From Chloroflexi bacterium 54-19 (GTDB taxonomy: Bacteria > Chloroflexota > Chloroflexia > Chloroheliales > Chloroheliaceae): a stretch of 64,000 nt of DNA. The notes beneath the pieces are model-generated. The model did not search any database, had not been told where the DNA came from, and saw only the letters and a list, made by a program, of their open reading frames with translations. Below, piece by piece: positions 22,196 through 29,526 of this stretch (position 1 is its first letter; every line of letters begins with the position of its first letter). The position numbers were made by a program, and so were the translations under genes. Location of the stretch: contig MKTJ01000017.1 of assembly GCA_001898225.1 (NCBI GenBank), positions 62,001 through 126,000 of the forward strand, in the 5' to 3' direction.

Positions 22196-24436
22196 ATGGA
22201 CGAACAGGTAGCAAAGTTGCTCCGCGAGATGACTCTGGAAGAAAAGATTGACCTGACAGTGGGCAAGAATTTCTGGAGCACGAATGGGGTGGAGCGGCTA
22301 AATATCCAACCGATAAACCTCAACGATGGCCCGCACGGTGTCCGCAAACCACCGACCGGGGGTGAATTAGGACTTGGCAACTCACTCCCGGCGACCTGTT
22401 TTCCGACCGCGATGGCCCTGGCCGCTTCCTGGGATACCGCCTTGCTCGACGAAATTGGGAAGGCGCTGGGCGAAGAAGCGCAAGCCCTCGATACCCAGGT
22501 GCTGCTCGGCCCCGGCGTGAATATCAAACGGACCCCGCTCGGCGGGCGCAACTTCGAATATTTCTCGGAAGACCCGGTCCTGGCGGGCGAAATGGGGGCA
22601 GCCCTGGCCGGGGGTATTCAGAGCAAGGGCGTCGGAACCTCGCTCAAACATTACGCCTGTAACAACCAGGAATACGAGCGCATGAGCATCAGCGCCGAAA
22701 TTGACGAGCGCACCCTGCGCGAAATCTACCTGACCGCTTTCGAAAAGGTGGTCAAAAAAGTCCAGCCCTGGACTGTAATGGCTTCTTACAACAAGGTCAA
22801 CGGTGTCTTTGCCGCCGAAAGCCCGCTCCTTTTGACCCAAATTTTAAAGGAAGAATGGGGCTTTGAAGGGGTGGTAGTGTCTGACTGGGGCGCAGTCAAC
22901 GACAAGGCCGCCAGCCTGGCCGCCGGGCTCGACCTGGAAATGCCCGGCCCCGGCGCGCACAATACCGCAACCCTCGCCGCGATGGTAAGGGCGGGCGAAC
23001 TCGACGAAAAGGTGATAGACGAAGCGGCCCGCCGGGTTTTGGAAATGATTTTCAAGGGCAACGCTTCCCGCCAGAATAGCGCGACCTTCGACCAGGCCGC
23101 TCACCACACCCTGGCCCGCCGGGCCGCCGCCGAGTCGATGGTGCTGATAAAAAACGAGGGTGGCTTTTTGCCCTTGCAACCGGAAAATGCCGGGACAGTC
23201 GCGGTTATAGGCCGGTTTGCCACGAACCCACGTTACCAGGGGTCGGGCAGTTCCCAGGTTGTGCCGACCCAACTGGATAACGCCTATGACGAACTGATGG
23301 CCTGGCTCGGTGGCGCGGACAACCTGACTTACGCCGACGGCTATGGGGAAGGAGAACAAACGGAAAGCGGCTTACTGGATGAAGCGGTCAAACAGGCCCA
23401 GGCGGCCTCGGTGGCGTTGGTTTTCGTGGGTCTTCCCGGCTCCTTTGAGTCGGAAGGCTTCGACCGGACCCATATCTCCCTACCGGAAAGCCATAACCGG
23501 CTGGTGGAAGAAGTTTGCAAGGTCCAGCCGAACACGGTCGTTATCCTGCACAACGGCTCAGTGGTGGCGATGCCCTGGCTCGACCAGGCCAAAGCGGTCC
23601 TCGAAGCGGGGCTGGGCGGTCAGGCGGTCGGGAGCGCCGTGGTGGATGTACTTTCGGGCAAGGTCAATCCTTCGGGCAAACTGGCCGAGACTTTCCCGCT
23701 CCGGCTGGAAGATACCCCGGCCTATATCAACTATCCCGGCGAAGCAGGCAAGGTCCATTACGGCGAGGGGTTGTACGTGGGCTATCGCTACTATGACAAA
23801 AAGAAGCTGATGCCGCTCCTGCCGTTCGGATTTGGCCTATCCTATACCACTTTTGAATACGAAAAAGTCGAAACGGCCAAAAGCGAAATCGGGCCGGGCG
23901 AAAGCCTGGAAGTGACGGTAAGCGTCCGCAACAGTGGGAAAGTGGCCGGGAAAGAGGTGGTCCAACTCTACGTCCGGTCGCTCAACCCGGCATATAGCGG
24001 GCCGGACAAACAACTTAAAGCGTTTGGCAAGGTCAGCGTCGATCCGGGCGAAACAGCCCAGGTAAAACTTACCCTGGAAGAACGCGATTTCATGCTCTAC
24101 GACACCGAGCGGCAGACCTGGCGGGTAGCCGGGGAAGATTTTGAGCTTCTGGTGGGAGGTTCGAGCAACAAACTACCGCTAAAGGCTCAAATCAAGGTTA
24201 AAGCCGATCCGCGCACCTATCGCCGGATATTAACCCGGCTTTCTCCGCTCAGCCAGTTCCTTGAAAACCCAACCGGCAAGGCCATTATAGGCCAACTCGC
24301 CGCCGGGACGCCGTTCGAGGTCTGGTTGGAAGACCCGATGCTGGCCTCGATTCCGATTGGCAAACTGGTCAACTTTGCCGGGATGCCGGAAGCGGCGATC
24401 CAGGCTATCATCACCCAGGTAAACGAAGCAGCCTAG
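22196..24436 (+). CDS. GH3 beta-glucosidase/beta-xylosidase family enzyme
   Basis: Exo-acting beta-glycosidase. Domain order: (beta/alpha)8 barrel (about 1-300), alpha/beta sandwich (about 310-540), fibronectin III-like domain (about 570-660) and a roughly 80-residue C-terminal helical extension. The nucleophile Asp230 lies in VVVSDWGAVND; the substrate-binding KHYACNNQE motif is present at about 157. No signal peptide is seen. AAGGAT precedes the ATG. It converges on the DNA polymerase gene with a 19-bp gap. Beta-glucosidase is the commonest activity for this layout, but xylosidase or arabinofuranosidase activity cannot be excluded. Confidence 0.92.
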   Translation: MDEQVAKLLREMTLEEKIDLTVGKNFWSTNGVERLNIQPINLNDGPHGVRKPPTGGELGLGNSLPATCFPTAMALAASWDTALLDEIGKALGEEAQALDTQVLLGPGVNIKRTPLGGRNFEYFSEDPVLAGEMGAALAGGIQSKGVGTSLKHYACNNQEYERMSISAEIDERTLREIYLTAFEKVVKKVQPWTVMASYNKVNGVFAAESPLLLTQILKEEWGFEGVVVSDWGAVNDKAASLAAGLDLEMPGPGAHNTATLAAMVRAGELDEKVIDEAARRVLEMIFKGNASRQNSATFDQAAHHTLARRAAAESMVLIKNEGGFLPLQPENAGTVAVIGRFATNPRYQGSGSSQVVPTQLDNAYDELMAWLGGADNLTYADGYGEGEQTESGLLDEAVKQAQAASVALVFVGLPGSFESEGFDRTHISLPESHNRLVEEVCKVQPNTVVILHNGSVVAMPWLDQAKAVLEAGLGGQAVGSAVVDVLSGKVNPSGKLAETFPLRLEDTPAYINYPGEAGKVHYGEGLYVGYRYYDKKKLMPLLPFGFGLSYTTFEYEKVETAKSEIGPGESLEVTVSVRNSGKVAGKEVVQLYVRSLNPAYSGPDKQLKAFGKVSVDPGETAQVKLTLEERDFMLYDTERQTWRVAGEDFELLVGGSSNKLPLKAQIKVKADPRTYRRILTRLSPLSQFLENPTGKAIIGQLAAGTPFEVWLEDPMLASIPIGKLVNFAGMPEAAIQAIITQVNEAA

Positions 24437-24455
24437 CTTTTCGGGCGGGACAGGT

Positions 24456-26951
24456 TCAACCGGCGGCCTCAATCCAGAGCGGTTGGACCTGTTCCAGCGG
24501 TTTATCGAACAGGCCGAGTTGAGCACCGGGCCGGAAAATCTGCTCGTAATCCTCCCCCGAAAAGGCCTTGCGCAACCGCGAAACAAACGATGTATGCAGC
24601 ACCTTCACGTAATAATCCACGTCATAGTCGCTTTTGGCGGCGGGCGGGCGCGGGTTCAGGTGTGGAGAAACCATTTCAAGCGAAGTTATTTCCTGCACCT
24701 CCTCGAAAGTTTCACCGTCTTCCTCCCCTTCGGTAGACTGGTCTTCTTCCTCGAAATCGCTTTCTTTTAAATAGATGGGCTGGCCGTCTTTGTTGCGGTA
24801 GAACCGGATGCGTTCACCGACCCGCCACTCCCGCCTACCCGCCGCAATGAGAGCCTCGTAGGGAGCCTCGCGCATCCGGCTCGACGAATTAAAATATTGC
24901 TCCGGGGTCTTGGCAAGCCGGGCCAGGGTGGTCATTTCAAAATTCGGGTAACGGCGTTCCCGCAGGGCGGTGAGGGTTTCCTGGTAGACTGCGCGCAACC
25001 CCTCGATGTCGCCGGTCAGGGCGCAATAGACCGCTTTTTGCAAAAACTCGACCCCGAACTGCTCGGCCCGAACCGACCGGAAAGCCACGCCTCGCACAAT
25101 CAGCTTGTCGTCATAGGTCAGGAGGGCGTAATTTTTCACCTCGTGATTGAGCATGGCCTGGTAGCGGCCCTCGTATTCAAGGCGCAAACCTTCCGGCAGG
25201 GTCGCGGCCACTTTTGCCACGTAAGCTCTTTCCTGGGCTTCGGTCCAACCGCCCGGCGCGGCAAAGAAGACCCCATCGGTATCGGCTTCGAGCAGACCCA
25301 TGCCGTCCTCCCGCAGGGTATTCACGACGCCTTCCAGGATGGCCCGGCCCCGCGCCGTGACCTCGTTGGCGGCCCGCAAATCGGAAAAGAGCGCCATCGA
25401 ACCCGCTCCCAGGTAACCGTACCCGGAATTGATAATAATTTTCATGGCGGCCTGGACCGCCTGGTGGTGAAAGTTTTCGGGCGAACTGGGCGGGGTCGTG
25501 CGGGCGGCGGCTTTATGTTCGAGGCGCAAATCGGTCAGGCGACTGACTAAATAGAGCAGGACACCCAGGCGGTCCGATTTCGGTCCCACCTTGAAAGTCC
25601 GCATAATCGAGGGATACATCGAGGCAATATCGGCCTTGACAACTTGCCGAGCCGCACCGCCCTGGTAAAGATAGGTCGCGCCGCCCGCGTGGGGTCCGAG
25701 TTCGGCCCGTTCGCTGACCGGGTACGGGGGTAAAGCGGTCCCGGCCCGCAGATAGGCCCGTATCAACATCGGTTCGAGAATGCCCATGGCCGGACCCGCC
25801 GAGGCCACCCGCCCATAAGGCCGGGGAGCCATCCCGGCGAGTGCGAACGCCGCTCCCATCAAACGCTGCGAAAGGCCGTCCACTTCCAGCACATCGTCAA
25901 AGGCGTAACGGCGAACCGTTTCAGGGTCGGTGCGGTAAGTCGAGTAGATTTTGGAGCCTTCGAGATAGGTCCGTTCGGGGGCGGCGACCCCAAAATAACG
26001 CGCCGCCGCTTTCAGGCCGTGACCCGGCATATCGCGGGCCGAAAAGTCGTGCCGCAAAACAGCGTCGAGGGTATCAATCAGTTCGCGCCCGGCCAACGTA
26101 AAGCGGGTGCGGCGGGCCCGGCGAAAGGCCAGTGGTTCCTTGTAACTTTCGAGGCGGTGCGGCCCTTCTTTCCGGCCAATTTCGAGCGGGATACCCAGAA
26201 CCTTGGCCCGTTCTTCCAAAAAGGGCAGGTCGAAACCAAAGAGATTGTGGTTCTCGATAACATCGGGATCGCGGGCCTGGATGAGTTCGCACAGGTCGCG
26301 GATAAGGCGGGCCTCGTCTTTGGCGGTAGGCGCTTCGAAGACCTTTGCCAGTCCGCGCGAGTCGTGGACGGCCACCATAAAGATACGGCCATGTTTGGGA
26401 CTGAACGAGGTTGTTTCGAGGTCGAATTGGAGGCGGTGCAAATCGGCGTAGGCCAGGCCGCGAAAAAAGACCCGCCCGGTCGCCATCAGGTATTGCTCGT
26501 TAGGGCCGACCCGGTAATAATCGTCGCCCAGTTCGTTCAGGTTGGCGATTTCTTTGCCCAGCCGCCGCTTCGCCCCCTTCAGAATCTCGCGTTCGAGGTT
26601 GCGGCCATCGTCCGCCGAAAGCAGGTAGCGAAACGAACGGGGTGCGCCCGCCAGTTCGCGATAGCTAAAGGGCTGTTTGCCGTTGAGGTCGAGGTCAAGC
26701 GGATTTTCAACCGGGGCCAGGGTCGAGCCGAGATGGGCGAGGTCGGCCAGAGTGGTGGCGTAAAGCCAGGGCCGGAACCGGGCGGTGGAACAAACGACCC
26801 GGCCCGCCAGTCTTTGCCAGACCAGGGCCTGTCCGCTGCGCTCGGCCCAGACCGAGACGATACCGGGCGTATCGTCCCAGCCGAATAGCCAGGCATCTTC
26901 CGGTTGAATGGCCGTTTCGGGGATGGTTTGAGAATCAATGGTCGGGGGCAT
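24456..26951 (-). CDS. Family-B DNA polymerase with 3'-5' exonuclease domain
   Basis: Template-dependent DNA polymerase of the PolB fold. The exonuclease domain has Exo I with Asp177/Glu179 (FDLETTSF), Exo II ENHNLFGFDLPFL and Exo III YAFDDVLEVDGL. In the polymerase domain, motif A has Asp441 (KADIASMYPS), motif B is KIIINSGYGYLG and motif C has Asp557/Asp559 in EADTDG, a variant of the usual YGDTDS. All catalytic acids are kept, so it should be active with proofreading. An acidic insert (about 725-750) precedes the end. Family-B enzymes are accessory (Pol II-like) in most bacteria, so repair or bypass is the likely role. The ATG has AGGA upstream; it lies 92 bp after the MFS gene. Confidence 0.9.
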   Translation of the reverse strand: MPPTIDSQTIPETAIQPEDAWLFGWDDTPGIVSVWAERSGQALVWQRLAGRVVCSTARFRPWLYATTLADLAHLGSTLAPVENPLDLDLNGKQPFSYRELAGAPRSFRYLLSADDGRNLEREILKGAKRRLGKEIANLNELGDDYYRVGPNEQYLMATGRVFFRGLAYADLHRLQFDLETTSFSPKHGRIFMVAVHDSRGLAKVFEAPTAKDEARLIRDLCELIQARDPDVIENHNLFGFDLPFLEERAKVLGIPLEIGRKEGPHRLESYKEPLAFRRARRTRFTLAGRELIDTLDAVLRHDFSARDMPGHGLKAAARYFGVAAPERTYLEGSKIYSTYRTDPETVRRYAFDDVLEVDGLSQRLMGAAFALAGMAPRPYGRVASAGPAMGILEPMLIRAYLRAGTALPPYPVSERAELGPHAGGATYLYQGGAARQVVKADIASMYPSIMRTFKVGPKSDRLGVLLYLVSRLTDLRLEHKAAARTTPPSSPENFHHQAVQAAMKIIINSGYGYLGAGSMALFSDLRAANEVTARGRAILEGVVNTLREDGMGLLEADTDGVFFAAPGGWTEAQERAYVAKVAATLPEGLRLEYEGRYQAMLNHEVKNYALLTYDDKLIVRGVAFRSVRAEQFGVEFLQKAVYCALTGDIEGLRAVYQETLTALRERRYPNFEMTTLARLAKTPEQYFNSSSRMREAPYEALIAAGRREWRVGERIRFYRNKDGQPIYLKESDFEEEDQSTEGEEDGETFEEVQEITSLEMVSPHLNPRPPAAKSDYDVDYYVKVLHTSFVSRLRKAFSGEDYEQIFRPGAQLGLFDKPLEQVQPLWIEAAG

Positions 26952-27043
26952 TTTTTTTTCCTGCTTTTCAAAAATTAAAGGTTTTTAAAACCTCTTATTA
27001 AAGCTTTCTGAACTAATCCCCGGAAACGGCCAGAAGTGCCGCC

Positions 27044-28567
27044 TTAATTTGCGTCAACGGAAACGTTCTTCTGGGCTTCGGGCAAATCGGCCTGGGTCTT
27101 GACCGAGCTAGTTGTGGACGATGCCACAGCCTGGGGTGCCGGTGCGACAGCTTTGGGACGGCCCTGGCGCAAGGCGTCACCCGCGTCCGGTTTGAGTTTG
27201 AATACATCGAAAAGCCCGGTAAACGAAATCAGGCCGATTGCCAGGAAAGTCAGGTGGAAAGCGCTCACGGAAATCGAGCTATTCCCGCCGGGGTCGCCAT
27301 TTATCCATTCGCCCACCCGCAGCAATGCCCCGCCAAAAGCGATACCCATACCGAGAGTCATTTGCTGGACGATGCTGCTCAGGCTGTTAGCCCCGCTCAA
27401 ATGCTCCGAGGGCACGTCCGAAAATGCCAGGGTGTTGAGGGCCGTAAATTGCATCGAACGGGTCAGGCCGCTGATAAAAAGGAGTAACGCGGTTATGAAA
27501 ATGGGCGTGTCAGGCTGGATGAGGGCGCAGCCGAGAATGGCAAATCCGTTCAGCACCCCGTTTACTATAAGCGTTTTCTTGAAGCTAAACCGCCGCAAAA
27601 TAGCCGTGGTAAAAATCTTCATGATGAAATTCCCGGCAAAGACAGCCAGCACCAGTGCCCCGGATTCGAACGGGCTGTAACCGAACCCAATCTGAAAAAG
27701 CAATGGCAACAAAAACGGCAGCGACCCGATGCAGAGCCGGAAAATCGAGCCGCCCAGGATTGTGACCGAAAAACTCCGCAGCCGTAAAGCCCACAGGTCG
27801 AGCAGCGGGTGGGGAGTACGGCGGCTGTGCCAGATAGCCAGCGCGCCCACCACGAAAGTCCCGGCCACCCAGGGAAGAAGGGTGGTCAGGGCGAACTCGC
27901 CCCGGCTGATTAAATCGAGCAGGAACATGAAGGCGAAACAGGCCAGCCCGGTCAAGAGGAAACCGGGCAAATCGAACGGCTTCGGGTTTGCGCCGTGGCC
28001 TTTGGGGATGACCTTGAAGACAAAGAAGAAGGCCACGACCCCTAACGGCACGTTCAGGAAGAAAATCCAGTGCCAGGAAAAATAGGTCGTGATAAACCCG
28101 CCCACCGGGGGACCGAGGATAGGGGCAATCAGGCCCGGCCAGGTGATTGTCGCAATGGCCCGTATCAGGTCTTGTTTCTGGGTCGTCCGCAAAACCACCA
28201 GGCGACCGACCGGGACCATCATAGCCCCGCCGATGCCCTGGAATATTTCGGCAAAGATGAAGAAGGGCAGGTTCTGACTCAGACCGCACAGAATCGAGCC
28301 AGCCGTGAAAATGGTGATGGCGCTGGTGTAGACCAGCCGGGAACCGAGGCGGTCGGCTATCCAGCCGCTCACCGGAATCAGCACGGCCAGGGTCAGGATA
28401 TAAGCCGAGATACCGATATTGACGTTGACCGGGGCCACCCCGAACGAATCGGCTATTTGAGGGATAGCCGTCACGACGATGGTGCTGTCCAGGTTTTCCA
28501 TGAAGAAAGTCCCGGCCACGATATAGGGAATTATCGCGGCGGGCGAGATACGCGAGCTAGATTTCAC
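27044..28567 (-). CDS. MFS exporter, DHA2 (EmrB/QacA) family
   Basis: Proton-driven multidrug exporter with 14 predicted membrane helices. The family motif GWIADRLGSRLVYTSA lies near residue 65, and the antiporter-type motif GPPVGGFITTYFSWHWIFFL near 155. It starts at GTG, whose first bases overlap the stop codon of a 47-codon upstream frame (GTGA overlap), suggesting translational coupling. A hairpin (28573-28590) covers the ribosome-binding region. The C-terminal tail of about 50 residues is polar. The neighbouring VOC and UvrA-like genes fit a resistance function; the substrate is unknown. Confidence 0.9.
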   Translation of the reverse strand: MKSSSRISPAAIIPYIVAGTFFMENLDSTIVVTAIPQIADSFGVAPVNVNIGISAYILTLAVLIPVSGWIADRLGSRLVYTSAITIFTAGSILCGLSQNLPFFIFAEIFQGIGGAMMVPVGRLVVLRTTQKQDLIRAIATITWPGLIAPILGPPVGGFITTYFSWHWIFFLNVPLGVVAFFFVFKVIPKGHGANPKPFDLPGFLLTGLACFAFMFLLDLISRGEFALTTLLPWVAGTFVVGALAIWHSRRTPHPLLDLWALRLRSFSVTILGGSIFRLCIGSLPFLLPLLFQIGFGYSPFESGALVLAVFAGNFIMKIFTTAILRRFSFKKTLIVNGVLNGFAILGCALIQPDTPIFITALLLFISGLTRSMQFTALNTLAFSDVPSEHLSGANSLSSIVQQMTLGMGIAFGGALLRVGEWINGDPGGNSSISVSAFHLTFLAIGLISFTGLFDVFKLKPDAGDALRQGRPKAVAPAPQAVASSTTSSVKTQADLPEAQKNVSVDAN

Positions 28568-28707
28568 CGGGGCCTGCCTTTCCAGGCAGGGGCGGGGAAA
28601 ATCCGGGCACGGCCAAACGCTAAAGTTAGGTTATAGATTTGTTGGTGGGATGGCCCTGAAAAAACGGGCCGGGAAGAATGGGCAGTTTGTAAGAATTGTC
28701 CGGTCAT
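28564..28707 (-). CDS. Putative 47-residue leader peptide of the MFS gene
   Basis: Short frame beginning MTGQFLQTAHSS and ending GRPR, with a good ribosome binding site (AAAGGA, 6-7 bp before ATG). It terminates inside the GTG start of the MFS gene with a 4-base overlap. It resembles no known protein. Position, coupling and flanking hairpins suggest a leader peptide whose translation controls access to the exporter start, as in erm- or cat-type translation attenuation. It could also be an untranslated coincidence. Confidence 0.45.
   Translation of the reverse strand: MTGQFLQTAHSSRPVFSGPSHQQIYNLTLAFGRARIFPAPAWKGRPR
28573..28590 (-). promoter_or_regulatory. Hairpin over the MFS ribosome-binding region
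   Basis: CCTGCC / GGCAGG with a TTTCCA loop (plus-strand reading). On the mRNA its 3' arm ends about 5 bases before the GTG and includes the only AGG-rich segments, so folding could hide the ribosome binding site. Confidence 0.45.
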
Positions 28708-28725
28708 TCGGATTCCTTTCCTAAA

Positions 28726-28774
28726 CCCAGGACCGAACTCGTGAGGAGCACGTACAGCACGAGTCGAACCTGGG
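28726..28774 (-). promoter_or_regulatory. Long hairpin in the MFS leader
   Basis: Arms of 17-18 nt (CCCAGGACCGAACTCGTG with CACGAGTCGAACCTGGG, pairing with a few mismatches) around a 14-nt loop, directly upstream of the ribosome binding site of the leader frame. It could be an RNA control element or, at DNA level, a large operator. Confidence 0.5.
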
Positions 28775-28865
28775 TGCAATAGCAGTTGCCATAGTTCGAA
28801 TAGTGCGTTGGCTCACGTTAACACTTACGTGCGGGGTTTTCTTAACCGCAATTTACTTGAGAAAA

Positions 28866-28894
28866 ATTATACCTGAAAACCTGGCAAGGCGCAA
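28866..28894 (-). promoter_or_regulatory. Candidate sigma-70 promoter for leader and MFS gene
   Basis: Minus strand TTGCGC (28889-28894), 17-bp spacer, perfect TATAAT (28866-28871). A start near 28858 would give a leader RNA of about 290 nt before the MFS start codon, containing both hairpins and the small frame. Confidence 0.6.
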
Positions 28895-28917
28895 AGTTTT
28901 GCCGATTATTTCAAAAG

Positions 28918-28960
28918 AATTGTTGAGCGGTTGCCCGTAAAGGGCCCGAAACAGCAATTA
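28918..28960. repeat. Dispersed repeat family II, diverged copy
   Basis: Contains GCCCGTAAAGGGC followed by CCGAAACAGCA; the copies at 55.5 kb read GCCCGTAAAGGGC and ACGAAACAACG on the same strand. The flanking GTTGAACG half is degraded. It lies just past the 3' end of the minus-strand VOC/PhnB-like gene. Confidence 0.5.
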
Positions 28961-29008
28961 TATACGTTGCCCTACCTTGAGTAATATCAAAAAATGGACT
29001 GGTTAGTT

Positions 29009-29497
29009 TTATTCGCCTCTGTAGGCTTTTTCGAGTTCGCTTATATTCAGTTTGCCCTCCATACCAAGCATAGCCGCGCCAACCCGGTCAGCTTTAGCAG
29101 GGTCTGGGTCACGCATCATGATGTCCAGGCTTTCCGGCATAATTTGCCACGTTAAGCCATATTTATCTTTAAGCCAGCCACACGACATTATTTCGCCGCC
29201 TTCGGATAGCGCTTCCCAAAGCTTATCAATCTCTTCCTGGGTCTGGCAGTTTACCGCTATTGATATAGCCTCACTGAAAGCGTACATCGGACCACCATTT
29301 AGCGCAGTAAAGTTTTGACCATTCAGTTCAAAGTCTATTGAGGATACATCTCCGGGCTTTTTTCCGGCTACTTCTGCCACTGACTCTGTGAGATACGAGG
29401 TGTTTATTATTTTTGCATCTTCAAACAGCGATACATACAAATCTACGGCTTCCTTTGCCAGGTCGTTAAACCAAAGAAAAGTTACTATTTTTCGCAT
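29009..29497 (-). CDS. VOC-fold protein, PhnB/YjdN-like (3-demethylubiquinone methyltransferase-type annotation)
   Basis: A 162-residue protein with the PhnB-like glyoxalase/dihydroxybiphenyl-dioxygenase fold: two beta-alpha-beta-beta-beta modules, starting RKIVTFLWFNDLAKEAVDLY and containing SIDFELNGQNFTALNGGPMY and CGWLKDKYGLTWQIMPE. Family members are often labelled methyltransferases without biochemical support; the fold fits small-molecule or metal binding. AAAGGA lies before the ATG. It is the last of three same-strand genes (VOC, UvrA-like, this one), 29 bp after the UvrA-like gene, so probably in one operon. Confidence 0.85.
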   Translation of the reverse strand: MRKIVTFLWFNDLAKEAVDLYVSLFEDAKIINTSYLTESVAEVAGKKPGDVSSIDFELNGQNFTALNGGPMYAFSEAISIAVNCQTQEEIDKLWEALSEGGEIMSCGWLKDKYGLTWQIMPESLDIMMRDPDPAKADRVGAAMLGMEGKLNISELEKAYRGE

Positions 29498-29526
29498 ACG
29501 AATGTTCCTTTCTTCTTTCTAGCAAC

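Noticed and set aside
28720-28815. tRNA-like TTCGAAT/TTCGACT motifs
   Set aside because: No acceptor, D or anticodon stems can be folded; the sequence is better explained as a long hairpin of the MFS leader.
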